Part shown: one piece after another, positions 16,455 through 26,018 of the stretch
Numbering within the stretch: the stretch's first letter is position 1
Layout: each line of letters begins with the position of its first letter
From: an uncultured Lachnospiraceae bacterium
Lineage (GTDB): Bacteria > Bacillota > Clostridia > Lachnospirales > Lachnospiraceae
Length of the DNA stretch: 64,000 nucleotides
NCBI GenBank assembly: GCA_910577105.1
Contig: CAJTMB010000006.1
Span: 55,912-119,911 of the forward strand
Direction of reading: 5' to 3'
Made by a program: the position numbers and the translations under genes
The notes under the pieces: model-generated
The model's database searches: none
What the model was told of the DNA's origin: nothing
What the model saw: only the letters and a program-made list of their open reading frames with translations

Positions 16455-19400
16455 ATGTTTGACGTAAAAAATGATTTACCCAAAGCGCCGCTTTATAGGA
16501 CGGAGTTTGAGCATGATAATTGCGGGATAGGCGCATGTGTGAATATTAAAGGAAGAAAGAGCCATGAAACGGTGGAGAATGCGCTTAAAATTGTGGAAAA
16601 TTTAGAGCACAGGGCTGGAAAGGACGCGGAAGGAAAAACCGGCGACGGCGTCGGGATTCTGACGCAGGTTCCCCACAAATTTTTTGCAAAGGAAGCAAAG
16701 GCGCTGGGATTTTCCCTGGGGGAAGAAAGGGAGTACGGCGTTGGCATGTTTTTCTTTCCACAGGAAGAATTGAAAAGAAACCAGTCCAAAAAGATGTTTG
16801 AAATCATTGTGGAGAAGGAAGGTCTGGAATTTTTAGGCTGGAGGAGCGTGCCTTCCTATCCCGGGGTGCTGGGGCACAAAGCCGTGGAATGTATGCCGTG
16901 CATCATGCAGGCTTTTGTAAAAAAACCCGCAAATGTGGAAAAGGGACTGGAGTTTGACCGCAGGCTTTATATTGCGCGCAGGGTTTTTGAGCAGTCCACG
17001 GATAACACTTATGTGGTGTCCTTTTCCAGCAGGACCATCGTGTATAAGGGCATGTTTCTGGTAGGGCAGCTTCGCACCTTTTTTGCGGATTTGCAGAGTG
17101 AGGATTATGAGTCGGCCATTGCCATTGTGCATTCCCGTTTTTCCACCAACACCAATCCCAGCTGGGAACGCGCGCATCCCAACCGATTTATCGTACATAA
17201 TGGGGAAATCAATACGATTCGTGGCAATGCGGACAAGATGCTTGCCCGGGAGGAAAACATGGAATCCGGACACTTGAAGGGGCAGATGCATAAAGTGCTG
17301 CCCGCCATCAACAAGACGGGGTCCGACTCGGCAATGCTTGACAATACGCTGGAATTTCTGGTGATGAGCGGTATGGATTTGCCCCTTGCGGTGATGATTA
17401 CCATTCCTGAGCCTTGGGCAAACAACAAAACCATGTCCAAGACAAAGAAAGATTTTTACCAGTACTACGCTACCATGATGGAACCGTGGGACGGTCCTGC
17501 CTCCATTTTGTTTTCGGACGGCGATATCATGGGCGCCGTACTGGACAGGAACGGACTGCGTCCCTCCCGGTATCTGATTACGGAGGATGACCAGTTGATT
17601 CTCTCTTCCGAGGTAGGGGTGCTGGACATTGACGCGGCAAAAATTTTAGTGAAGGAAAGGCTCAGACCCGGCAAAATGCTGCTGGTGGACACCCTGCAGG
17701 GCCGCGTCATAGATGATGAGGAGTTAAAAGAAAGGTATGCCTCCGCACAGCCTTATGGGGAATGGCTGGACAACAATCTGGTGGAATTAAAGTCGCTTAA
17801 AATTCCCAACGAGCGTGTGCCGGAATTTTCCGACGAGGAGCGGGAGCGGATGCAGAAGGCATTTGGCTATACCTATGACGAACTGAAGGTGAGCATCCTG
17901 CCCATGGCCAAAAACGGCAGTGAGGCCATTGCCGCCATGGGTGTGGATACGCCGCTTCCGGTACTGAGCAAGACCCGCCATCCGTTGTTTCATTATTTTA
18001 AACAGCTTTTTGCGCAGGTGACAAATCCGCCCATTGACGCTATCCGCGAGGAGGTCGTGACCTCCACCACCGTCTATGTGGGACGGGAGGGGAATGTGCT
18101 GGAGGAAGTGCCGGAAAACTGTAATGTCCTTAAGGTAAACAATCCCATCCTTACCAATACGGATATTATGAAAATAAAAAATATGAAAGCGGACGGCTTT
18201 CGTGTGGAAGTCATTCCGATTACCTATTATAAAAACACGAGTCTTGAGCGTGCCATCGACAGGCTTTTTGTGGAGGTTGACAGGGCTTACAGGGACGGCA
18301 ACAACGTGCTGATTCTCTCGGACAGGGGCGTGGATGAGAACCATGTGGCTATCCCTTCCCTGCTTGCGGTGTCTGCATTGAATGAATATCTTGTAAGGAC
18401 AAAAAAGAGAACAAGGCTTGCGCTGATACTGGAGTCCGGGGAGCCCAGGGAAGTGCATCATTTTGCAACCCTTCTGGGATATGGGGCATGTGCTATTAAT
18501 CCTTATCTGGCACAGGAGTCCATAAAAGAACTGATTGACAGCCATATGCTGGACAAAGACTATTATGCGGCGGTGGAGGATTACAACAACGCCGTGCTGC
18601 ATGGTATCGTAAAGATTGCCTCCAAGATGGGCATCAGCACGATTCAGTCTTATCAGGGCTCTCAGATTTTTGAGGCAATCGGTATCGACAAGGAGGTAAT
18701 CAGCAAGTACTTTACCCATACGGTCTGCCGTGTGGGAGGCATTACCATCAAGGATATTGAAAAACAGGTGGATAAACTGCATTCGCAGGCGTTTGACCCG
18801 TTAGGGCTGGCATGTGACCTTACGCTTGACAGTCCCGGACACCACAAAATGCGCAGCGGTGCGGAGGAGCATCTTTACAATCCTGCCACCATCCATCTGT
18901 TGCAACAGTCTACAAAGCGGGGCGATTACGGTATGTTTAAACAGTATACGGCTCTGGTGAATGATGAGGAGGCTGTCAGGAACCTGCGCGGGCTGATGGA
19001 TTTTAACTTTCCGAAAAAGGGCGTGCCGCTTGAGGAAGTGGAGAGTGTGGAGTCCATTGTGACAAGGTTTAAAACAGGGGCAATGTCCTACGGCTCCATC
19101 TCCAAGGAGGCTCATGAAACCATGGCGATTGCCATGAATTTGCTGCACGGAAAGAGCAATTCCGGGGAAGGCGGCGAGGAGCCGGAGCGCCTGACGCCGG
19201 GGGCTGACGGACTGGACCGCTGTTCGGCAATCAAGCAGGTAGCAAGCGGAAGGTTCGGTGTTACCAGCAGATACCTTGTAAGCGCAAAGGAGATTCAGAT
19301 AAAGATGGCGCAGGGGGCAAAACCGGGGGAGGGCGGACACCTTCCCGGCGGCAAGGTCTATCCCTGGATAGCAAAGACCCGCCACTCAACGCCCGGCGTA

Positions 19401-21002
19401 AGCCTGATTTCGCCGCCGCCCCATCATGATATCTATTCCATAGAGGATTTGGCGCAGCTGATATATGATTTGAAAAATGCCAACAAGGAAGCCCGCATTT
19501 CCGTAAAGCTGGTGTCGGAAGCAGGCGTGGGAACCGTTGCGGCAGGAGTTGCCAAGGCGGGCGCCCAGGTAATACTGGTTTCCGGTTACGACGGCGGCAC
19601 GGGAGCGGCGCCTAAAAATTCCATCCACAACGCAGGGCTTCCGTGGGAGCTGGGGCTTGCGGAAACGCACCAGACCTTAATTATGAACGGTTTGCGGAAC
19701 AAAGTCAGGATAGAAACGGACGGAAAGCTGATGAGCGGGCGGGATGTGGCAATTGCCGCCATTCTGGGAGCGGAGGAGTTTGGCTTTGCCACGGCGCCGC
19801 TGGTAACGATGGGATGCGTCATGATGCGCGTCTGCAACCTTGACACCTGTCCGGTGGGCGTGGCAACGCAGAATCCCGAACTGCGGAAGAATTTCCGGGG
19901 CAAGCCGGAGTACGTGATGAACTTTATGAAGTTTATTGCAGAGGAACTGCGGGAGTACATGGCAAAGCTGGGAGTGCGCACCGTGGATGAACTGGTGGGC
20001 CGGACGGATTTGCTGAAGGTAAAGGAAAATCTCACCGAAAGGCAGAAATCCGTTGATTTAAGCAGGATTCTTGACAATCCTTATGTGGGCATGAAACAGA
20101 AGGTGACCTTTGATTCCAAACAAATCTACAATTTCCATCTGGAAAACACGCCGGATGAAAAGGTATTGTTAAAACAGCTTGGAAAAGCCATGGAAGCAGG
20201 GCAGAAGAGAAGCATCGAGGTGGATGTCACCAATACGGACAGAGCATTCGGCACCATTCTGGGTTCGGAAATCACAAGGCGTTTCGGGGAAGCCTTGCAG
20301 GAGGATTTTTACCGTGTGCTTTGTAACGGTGCCGGCGGACAGAGCTTCGGCGCTTTTATCCCGGCAGGTCTGACGCTGGAGCTTGTGGGCGACAGCAACG
20401 ATTATTTTGGGAAAGGGCTTTCCGGAGGGAAGCTGATTGTCTATCCGCCAAGGGGCAGCAGGTTTAAGGCAGAGGACAATATCATCATCGGAAATGTGGC
20501 GCTGTACGGCGCGACCAGTGGCAAGGCGTTTATAAACGGTATGGCGGGCGAGAGGTTTGCCGTGCGCAACTCCGGCGCCATTGCGGTGGTGGAGGGCGTG
20601 GGCGAGCACGGCTGCGAGTACATGACGGGCGGCCGCGTGGTAGTGCTGGGTCCCACTGGCAAGAATTTTGCAGCCGGCATGAGCGGCGGCATTGCCTATG
20701 TGCTGGATGAGGGGAATGACCTTTACATGCGGCTGAACAAGGAAATGGTATCCTCCTATGAAATCACCTCCAAGTATGATGTGCTGGAGTTAAAGGAAAT
20801 GATAAAAGAGCATGTGGCATACACCAATTCCCCCAAAGGAAAGTTGATTCTGGATAATTTTGGGGAATACCTGCCAAAATTCAAAAAAATCATTCCCCAT
20901 GATTACGAGCGGGTGTTAAAAACCATTGTGCAGATGGAAGAAAAAGGGCTCAGCGCGGAGCAGGCACAGATTGAAGCTTTCTATGCAAATACGAAACAGT
21001 AA
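16455..21002 (+). CDS. gltB: Glutamate synthase, large (alpha) subunit
   Basis: GltB makes glutamate from 2-oxoglutarate and glutamine-derived ammonia. The 1515-residue protein has an N-terminal class II glutamine amidotransferase domain whose catalytic Cys is C23 (DNCGIGA), so a 22-residue propeptide would be removed. The central and FMN-binding synthase domains follow; typical segments are GAMSYGSISKEAHE, GAKPGEGGHLPG and SGYDGGTGAAP. The cysteine set CNLDTCPVG for the 3Fe-4S cluster follows, and the glycine-rich beta-helix region (GAGGQSFGAF) is at the C-terminus. The start at 16455 is chosen by homology and an AAAGGAG site 6 bases upstream; an upstream in-frame GTG at 16335 would run through the leader hairpin. 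gltD follows after 43 bases. Confidence 0.97.
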   Translation: MFDVKNDLPKAPLYRTEFEHDNCGIGACVNIKGRKSHETVENALKIVENLEHRAGKDAEGKTGDGVGILTQVPHKFFAKEAKALGFSLGEEREYGVGMFFFPQEELKRNQSKKMFEIIVEKEGLEFLGWRSVPSYPGVLGHKAVECMPCIMQAFVKKPANVEKGLEFDRRLYIARRVFEQSTDNTYVVSFSSRTIVYKGMFLVGQLRTFFADLQSEDYESAIAIVHSRFSTNTNPSWERAHPNRFIVHNGEINTIRGNADKMLAREENMESGHLKGQMHKVLPAINKTGSDSAMLDNTLEFLVMSGMDLPLAVMITIPEPWANNKTMSKTKKDFYQYYATMMEPWDGPASILFSDGDIMGAVLDRNGLRPSRYLITEDDQLILSSEVGVLDIDAAKILVKERLRPGKMLLVDTLQGRVIDDEELKERYASAQPYGEWLDNNLVELKSLKIPNERVPEFSDEERERMQKAFGYTYDELKVSILPMAKNGSEAIAAMGVDTPLPVLSKTRHPLFHYFKQLFAQVTNPPIDAIREEVVTSTTVYVGREGNVLEEVPENCNVLKVNNPILTNTDIMKIKNMKADGFRVEVIPITYYKNTSLERAIDRLFVEVDRAYRDGNNVLILSDRGVDENHVAIPSLLAVSALNEYLVRTKKRTRLALILESGEPREVHHFATLLGYGACAINPYLAQESIKELIDSHMLDKDYYAAVEDYNNAVLHGIVKIASKMGISTIQSYQGSQIFEAIGIDKEVISKYFTHTVCRVGGITIKDIEKQVDKLHSQAFDPLGLACDLTLDSPGHHKMRSGAEEHLYNPATIHLLQQSTKRGDYGMFKQYTALVNDEEAVRNLRGLMDFNFPKKGVPLEEVESVESIVTRFKTGAMSYGSISKEAHETMAIAMNLLHGKSNSGEGGEEPERLTPGADGLDRCSAIKQVASGRFGVTSRYLVSAKEIQIKMAQGAKPGEGGHLPGGKVYPWIAKTRHSTPGVSLISPPPHHDIYSIEDLAQLIYDLKNANKEARISVKLVSEAGVGTVAAGVAKAGAQVILVSGYDGGTGAAPKNSIHNAGLPWELGLAETHQTLIMNGLRNKVRIETDGKLMSGRDVAIAAILGAEEFGFATAPLVTMGCVMMRVCNLDTCPVGVATQNPELRKNFRGKPEYVMNFMKFIAEELREYMAKLGVRTVDELVGRTDLLKVKENLTERQKSVDLSRILDNPYVGMKQKVTFDSKQIYNFHLENTPDEKVLLKQLGKAMEAGQKRSIEVDVTNTDRAFGTILGSEITRRFGEALQEDFYRVLCNGAGGQSFGAFIPAGLTLELVGDSNDYFGKGLSGGKLIVYPPRGSRFKAEDNIIIGNVALYGATSGKAFINGMAGERFAVRNSGAIAVVEGVGEHGCEYMTGGRVVVLGPTGKNFAAGMSGGIAYVLDEGNDLYMRLNKEMVSSYEITSKYDVLELKEMIKEHVAYTNSPKGKLILDNFGEYLPKFKKIIPHDYERVLKTIVQMEEKGLSAEQAQIEAFYANTKQ

Positions 21003-21045
21003 GCGGAAAAAGAAAGCAGAATGCTTTGGAAACGGAGGAAATAAG

Positions 21046-22539
21046 ATGGGAAAACCGACGGGTTTTATGGATTATAAAAGGGAAACATCCGGGGAAGTAA
21101 AGCCAAAACAACGAATAAAAAACTTTCTGGAATTTCATGAGCATCTTCCCATGGAAAAACAGCAGCTTCAGGGCGCCCGGTGCATGGAATGCGGTGTGCC
21201 GTTCTGCCAGTCGGGCATGACAATCTGCGGCATGACCTCAGGCTGTCCGCTCCACAATCTGGTGCCGGAGTGGAATGATTTGGTATATACGGGAAACTGG
21301 GAGCAGGCTTATAAAAGGTTGAAAAAAACCAACAATTTTCCGGAATTTACTTCCCGCGTCTGTCCGGCGCTCTGTGAGGCGGCATGTACCTGTGGTTTAA
21401 ACGGGGAACCGGTTGCCACAAAGGAAAATGAGTATGCCATTATTGAAAATGCCTATGAAAAAGGGTATGCGGCTCCAAAGCCCCCTAAAGTGCGTACCGG
21501 CAAAAAGGTGGCTGTGGTAGGCAGCGGACCCTCCGGGCTTGCGGCGGCGGACCAGTTGAACAAACGGGGCCATCTGGTTACGGTGTATGAGCGGCATGAC
21601 CGTGCGGGCGGGCTGTTGATGTACGGCATTCCCAATATGAAGCTGGAAAAAAGGATTATCGAGCGTAAGATACGGGTGATGGAAGCGGAAGGGGTAACCT
21701 TTGTGACGGGCACGGATGTGGGAAAGGATATCAAGGCCGCCCAGCTTCTGAAAGAATATGACAGGGTGATTCTTGCCTGCGGGGCGTCCAATCCGCGCGA
21801 CATACAGGCTCCCGGCAGGGATGCAAAAGGTATTTATTTTGCCGTTGACTTTTTGAGGGCAAACACCAAGAGTCTGTTAGACAGCAACTTTGCAGACGGC
21901 AGGTATATAAATGCCAAGGGAAAGAACGTGGTGATTATCGGCGGCGGAGATACAGGAAACGACTGTGTGGGTACGGCTATCCGGCACGGCTGTAAATCGG
22001 TGACGCAGATAGAGATGATGCCCGCCGCACCAAAAATGCGGGCGGAGGATAATCCATGGCCGGAGTGGCCGAAAGTGCTGAAAACCGATTACGGTCAGGA
22101 AGAAGCCATTGCGGTGTTCGGACACGACCCGAGGATTTACGAAACCACGGTCAAAGAATTTGTAAAGGATAAAAACGGCAGTTTAAAAGCAGTAAAGACC
22201 GTTAAGCTGAAATGGGAAAAAGATTCTGAAACGGGCAGGATGAAAAGCAGTGAAATATCCGGAAGCGAACAGACGCTTGATGCCGAAATCGTGCTGATTG
22301 CGGCAGGTTTTACGGGATGCCAGAAGTATGTGGCGGACGCGTTCAAGGTGGAGTTAAATGAGCGCACCAACGTAAAAACTGCTCCCGGAGGATACAGGAC
22401 CGGCGTGGACAATGTTTTTGTGACCGGAGACATGCACAGGGGCCAGTCCCTTGTCGTCTGGGCCATCCGGGAAGGCCGGGAGGCTGCCCGCGAGGTGGAT
22501 GAAAGCCTGATGGGGTATACAAATCTGGCAGTACAGTAA
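21046..22539 (+). CDS. gltD: Glutamate synthase, small (beta) subunit
   Basis: GltD oxidises NAD(P)H and passes electrons through FAD and 4Fe-4S clusters to GltB. The 497-residue length is standard. The N-terminal cysteine cluster is present (CMECGVPFCQ, then CPLHNLVPEWND, then CPALCEAACTCG). The FAD site VVGSGPSGLAAA and the NAD(P) site VVIIGGGDTGNDC are both intact, and the C-terminal FAD segment is VFVTGDMHRGQSLVVWAI. The ATG at 21046 follows GGAGG. A strong terminator lies 25 bases past the stop, ending the gltBD operon. Confidence 0.97.
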   Translation: MGKPTGFMDYKRETSGEVKPKQRIKNFLEFHEHLPMEKQQLQGARCMECGVPFCQSGMTICGMTSGCPLHNLVPEWNDLVYTGNWEQAYKRLKKTNNFPEFTSRVCPALCEAACTCGLNGEPVATKENEYAIIENAYEKGYAAPKPPKVRTGKKVAVVGSGPSGLAAADQLNKRGHLVTVYERHDRAGGLLMYGIPNMKLEKRIIERKIRVMEAEGVTFVTGTDVGKDIKAAQLLKEYDRVILACGASNPRDIQAPGRDAKGIYFAVDFLRANTKSLLDSNFADGRYINAKGKNVVIIGGGDTGNDCVGTAIRHGCKSVTQIEMMPAAPKMRAEDNPWPEWPKVLKTDYGQEEAIAVFGHDPRIYETTVKEFVKDKNGSLKAVKTVKLKWEKDSETGRMKSSEISGSEQTLDAEIVLIAAGFTGCQKYVADAFKVELNERTNVKTAPGGYRTGVDNVFVTGDMHRGQSLVVWAIREGREAAREVDESLMGYTNLAVQ

Positions 22540-22564
22540 AAAAGAGAAATGTGATACGGGAAAA

Positions 22565-22599
22565 CCGCAGGGAGTTCATAGGAAACTCCCTGCGGTTTT
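22565..22599. terminator. Intrinsic terminator after gltD
   Basis: CCGCAGGGAGTT (22565-22576) pairs perfectly with AACTCCCTGCGG (22584-22595), followed by TTTT. A short A-run on the left lets it also serve the carD gene arriving on the minus strand. Confidence 0.95.
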
Positions 22600-22616
22600 A
22601 ATTCAGATGAAAGATA

Positions 22617-23126
22617 TTAATTCTCATGCAAAAGAAGGCTGTCCGCGATATAAGGCGCAACCTGTTCCCTTTTGATGTCCAGCGCACAGGCCAGTTCTTC
22701 ATATAATTGGGACTCTGCCAGACGGAAGTATTTTTCGTCTATTGCAGTGACCTTTTTGCCGCTTTGTATCCGGGCTTCTTTTCTCATATACAAGGTTTTA
22801 ATGATTTTAATCAGTTCCCGGCAGTCGCAGGTCTGGAGAGCGGCCTTGTACTGTAATTCCCGGTCTTTTTCATTGGTAATCCAGACGGATTCAATCCGGG
22901 GAAGGTCGGCAATCAAATCCTCCGCTTCTTTTTTGGAAAGGATATAACGCATTATGGTCTTGTTGTTTTCCACAGGTGCATAAACGGCAGCCGATTTCTG
23001 ATAAAGCGGCCGTAATGTGTAGTAAGGTTTGTTTTTATCCGCCATGGATATGGAGAGCGTGCCGATGGAGGTAATCTGGCAGACGCCGTGACTGCCGTAA
23101 ATAACGATATCATTTACCTGAAACAT
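22617..23126 (-). CDS. CarD-family transcriptional regulator
   Basis: A 169-residue protein with an N-terminal CarD/TRCF RNA-polymerase-interacting domain (FQVNDIVIYGSHGVCQITSIG, then KPYYTLRPL) and a helical C-terminal domain that contacts promoter DNA. CarD proteins bind the RNA polymerase beta subunit and stabilise open complexes. A ribosome site AAGGAT lies 9 bases before the ATG. The gene has its own promoter and is convergent with gltD. Many Clostridia carry several CarD paralogues; nothing here shows which promoters this one affects. Confidence 0.9.
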   Translation of the reverse strand: MFQVNDIVIYGSHGVCQITSIGTLSISMADKNKPYYTLRPLYQKSAAVYAPVENNKTIMRYILSKKEAEDLIADLPRIESVWITNEKDRELQYKAALQTCDCRELIKIIKTLYMRKEARIQSGKKVTAIDEKYFRLAESQLYEELACALDIKREQVAPYIADSLLLHEN

Positions 23127-23149
23127 AGTATCACATCCTTATGTAAACT

Positions 23150-23178
23150 ATTTTATCAGAAAATATAAGGAATTGTAA
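23150..23178 (-). promoter_or_regulatory. Promoter of the carD-like gene
   Basis: On the minus strand TTACAA (23173-23178), a 17-base spacer and TAAAAT (23150-23155) precede the gene start at 23126 by 23 bases. Confidence 0.55.
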
Positions 23179-23344
23179 TGGTATTTTTGCACTATAGAAA
23201 CAATTTCGTTAGTTTTGTCTAATAATTACGGCTGCGTATTTGTGCAGAATAACCATAAATTATAATATTTCACTGATATTTACCAGTATTGCCAAATATG
23301 TGAAATAATATAACATTGGATGGGCGGACTGTGTGAAAAGTATT

Positions 23345-24508
23345 TTATTCACCGGACGCATTACCGGCGACATATCTGTTATATATTTCCACGTGGTCGT
23401 AAATGCACCTCCAACTGCTGGTTGAGCCCGCAGTTACGCAAATATAGGGTGTTTGGTCTGCAAACGTGCCATAGCTTACCGCACAGTTCCGGGATTGAAC
23501 CACATATCCCGTTTTGGCGCACAGTACTTCACCTCCGGTATCCTTGTCCTCAATTTTACGCAAAAACCAGTTGGAAATGGTAATTCCTTCCGGGTGTTTC
23601 ACCGTGGGAACGGTAGTGTAGGTATGGGCGGACAATATTTCCCGGCACAATTCGTTTTGCATCGCCGCTTTCATAATTACGGCCATATCATAAACCGTAC
23701 AATAATGATTGTCGTCATAAAGGCCGACACAGTTGGTAAAGTGCGTGCTGTCTGAGATGCCCAGTTCTTCCAGCTTTGCATTCATCATGTCCACAAATGC
23801 CTCATGGGAGCCTGCAATATATGTTGCAAGGCCGACGGCGGCGTCTCCGCCGGAGTGCAGTATGGTTCCGTAGAACAAATCCCGCACCGTTATTTCTTCC
23901 CCGTCAAGAAACCCGACTGAGCTGCAGTCGTTTACATAAGCATAATCAGTGATTTCCAGGGTCATGATGAAGGTATCGTCCAAATCTTCTTCCGTAATCT
24001 GCTCGGCAGCCACCAGAACGGTCAAAACCTTTGTCATGGATGCAGGAGAAATTCTTTCCTCCGCGCCCTTCGAAGCAATGATGGTGTCCGTGCTTTCATC
24101 AATCAGAATGGCATTTGTGCTGATTACTTCCTCGCTGTTTATATAAGCTGTATCCGGGGTTTCGGAAAAACTGTAAACTGTTTTTTCGGGTTCGGGTTCC
24201 AATGCTTCCTCTCCCGCCGCAGGCGTTTCTTCCGCGGTTATTCTAAATGTTTCTGATTTATCTGCCTGCCCGCCGGCTTTTGCTTTTTGTACCTGTGGCG
24301 GTATATCATCCGTCTTGGCCTTTTTCCCAAACACCGAAAAAACAACGGCAATCGTGATGATAATGAAAAGTACGCCTATGCAAAGAAGACCAATTAATAT
24401 GCGCTGCTTCCTTTCGCGCTCTTGTCTTTCACGCCACATGCGCCGTCTTTGCTCACGGCGGGCAAGGTATTCTTTATCGTCATCTGTTTCTTCTATATAA
24501 AAATCCAT
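23345..24508 (-). CDS. D-alanyl-D-alanine carboxypeptidase (S11/PBP5-like), membrane-anchored
   Basis: 387 residues. An N-terminal basic, arginine-rich cytoplasmic stretch is followed by a transmembrane anchor (about 37-60) and a Pro/Glu-rich linker. The serine peptidase domain trims the terminal D-Ala from peptidoglycan stem peptides. The motifs are S157-M-T-K160 (nucleophile), S219-G-G221 in place of the usual SxN, and K332-T-G334. Loss of the Asn in the second motif is a known type of variation but could alter activity. Unlike many PBP5 homologues it has no obvious C-terminal amphipathic anchor, since the anchor is at the front. It runs with the unknown membrane protein at 24529, 20 bases upstream. 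Confidence 0.9.
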   Translation of the reverse strand: MDFYIEETDDDKEYLARREQRRRMWRERQERERKQRILIGLLCIGVLFIIITIAVVFSVFGKKAKTDDIPPQVQKAKAGGQADKSETFRITAEETPAAGEEALEPEPEKTVYSFSETPDTAYINSEEVISTNAILIDESTDTIIASKGAEERISPASMTKVLTVLVAAEQITEEDLDDTFIMTLEITDYAYVNDCSSVGFLDGEEITVRDLFYGTILHSGGDAAVGLATYIAGSHEAFVDMMNAKLEELGISDSTHFTNCVGLYDDNHYCTVYDMAVIMKAAMQNELCREILSAHTYTTVPTVKHPEGITISNWFLRKIEDKDTGGEVLCAKTGYVVQSRNCAVSYGTFADQTPYICVTAGSTSSWRCIYDHVEIYNRYVAGNASGE

Positions 24509-24528
24509 AGTTATCCTGTCTTAAAATT

Positions 24529-25287
24529 TTATTGTCCCTTATGTGCTAATTGCAGTTGAATGATTTCCCTTCCATCTTTAAGGATGTCATATACGCGGTT
24601 TTGGTATTGGAACATTTCGTCCGTAATAACCGAGGGATTGCGCCGTGCAATTTCTTCGATAACCTCCAGACAGCTTTCTTTTGTCAGGAAAGCATTGTAA
24701 ACTCCCGGCGGTTCATCCTTCTTTGTCATTCTTTCATCCTGGGCAGAGAGAAGCACCAGACCGTATTTGTAGCCGTCTATTCCCGGAATCCGCTTAGAAT
24801 AAGCGACGGCGAGAATCTCTTCGATTCTTCTGAGCTGGCAGCTTCCCGTAACATGGGGCATCACAAAATAGTGAGGAGTAATATAGCAATAATAAAACGC
24901 TGCATTCTTTCCCTGTTCCGGCATTCGGTTGCCGATTATCAGCATGTTGTCGGACATAAGCTCCGCGTCCACCTGTGCCAGTTCTTCCAACGTAAAGGCA
25001 GTTTCTTTCTGAAAATAATCAAGATAATTTTTTATCCGGCGTTTTCTTAAAATGATTCCCAAAATAACCAGAATCAAACCCGGAGCTACAAGTATTACGC
25101 CAATCAGCGCAATGAGGAAATCCCCGGAGAAAATCATCGGTATGCCTATAAGTCCCGGGAAAAACAAGAGAACAATCCCTCCGGCAATCATTCCCAACGC
25201 GCCGCCCCCGACGCACCGGATTCCTTTTAACATGCTTCCGTCCTTTGATTTTTTGCTGCGAAATTCATCTGTTGCAGTAAAACGCAT
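24529..25287 (-). CDS. Unknown two-helix membrane protein
   Basis: 252 residues. Two transmembrane helices lie near residues 20-42 and 53-77, followed by a ~170-residue soluble domain rich in charged residues. I do not recognise the family. The start at 25287 is preferred because AAGGAGGG lies 5 bases upstream; an ATG 18 bases earlier overlaps that site. It precedes the carboxypeptidase gene by 20 bases, so an envelope-related role is a guess from context only. Confidence 0.75.
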   Translation of the reverse strand: MRFTATDEFRSKKSKDGSMLKGIRCVGGGALGMIAGGIVLLFFPGLIGIPMIFSGDFLIALIGVILVAPGLILVILGIILRKRRIKNYLDYFQKETAFTLEELAQVDAELMSDNMLIIGNRMPEQGKNAAFYYCYITPHYFVMPHVTGSCQLRRIEEILAVAYSKRIPGIDGYKYGLVLLSAQDERMTKKDEPPGVYNAFLTKESCLEVIEEIARRNPSVITDEMFQYQNRVYDILKDGREIIQLQLAHKGQ

Positions 25288-25452
25288 AGTTTCCCTCCTT
25301 TTCATGGCTATTGTTTTAGGTTAAACTTTCATAGTTGCCTGCTATTAAAATAGTATAGCATAAGCGGGGCAGTCTTGTCATCAATTGGAAAAAGTGTTTC
25401 CTTTTACCTTTTGTGTTGCCGGCTTATGACTTTGCCGAGTTCACTAACGCCG

Positions 25453-25481
25453 TTGCAATAGACATTTTGTTATGTTAGAAT
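25453..25481 (+). promoter_or_regulatory. Promoter of the HExxH-protein cluster
   Basis: TTGCAA (25453-25458), 17 bases, then TAGAAT (25476-25481), 40 bases before the start at 25521. Confidence 0.5.
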
Positions 25482-25520
25482 GAAATAACAAATTGGGATT
25501 TGGTAGGGGTGATTGATATT

Positions 25521-25988
25521 ATGAGAGTTATTTTATATTGTATATGGCAATGGACCTGGGGATTTTTGCAATCTGTATTAGGGTTGCTGAATTTTATATT
25601 ACATATCCATGACAAACACTATTTTTATCATGGTGCGATTATCACTGAATGGAAAGATAAATCAAGTGTTTCGTTGGGAATGTTCGTTTTTGTTACAAAT
25701 GAACCATATTTTTATAGCAAATTGAAGAATGAATACACTATGGAAGAGATTTCCCAGAGACTTCTTGTACATGAATATGGTCATACGATACAATCGCTTA
25801 TATTAGGGCCGCTTTATCTGTTTTTGATAGGAATACCATCTACATTATGGGGATTTTTACCTTCATTGAATAAAAAAAGGAAAAGTGAGGGATTATCCTA
25901 TTTTTCTTTTTACACAGAGAAGTGGGCAAACTATTTGGGCGAAAAAGTGACAGGTCAGAAATCAATGGAGAATTTAGTGATAGACTGA
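25521..25988 (+). CDS. Small membrane protein with HExxH zinc-protease-like motif
   Basis: 155 residues. A hydrophobic N-terminal segment (about 2-28) is followed by a polar region and H84-E-Y-G-H88 in RLLVHEYGHTIQS, the zinc-binding pattern of metallopeptidases. A second hydrophobic segment follows (about 92-110) and then a basic tail. Only the two motif histidines and glutamate are clear; a third zinc ligand might be the glutamate in FYTEKWANYLG. It may be a membrane-embedded or inactive minimal protease. The ATG at 25521 has AGGGGTG 9 bases upstream, with in-frame TTG and GTG alternatives at 25500 and 25509. AT content is clearly higher than in its neighbours, suggesting a different origin. 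Confidence 0.7.
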   Translation: MRVILYCIWQWTWGFLQSVLGLLNFILHIHDKHYFYHGAIITEWKDKSSVSLGMFVFVTNEPYFYSKLKNEYTMEEISQRLLVHEYGHTIQSLILGPLYLFLIGIPSTLWGFLPSLNKKRKSEGLSYFSFYTEKWANYLGEKVTGQKSMENLVID

Positions 25989-26018
25989 TAAATGCTGATT
26001 TATATGGGAGAAACGGTT

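Noticed and set aside
17787..19385. Long minus-strand frames opposite gltB
   Set aside because: They are antisense to a highly conserved enzyme and look like no known protein.
23266..23307. TATTTCAC/GTGAAATA inverted repeat as a terminator of the carboxypeptidase gene
   Set aside because: Arms are only 8 bases with a 26-base gap and no T-run, so the call is not supported.
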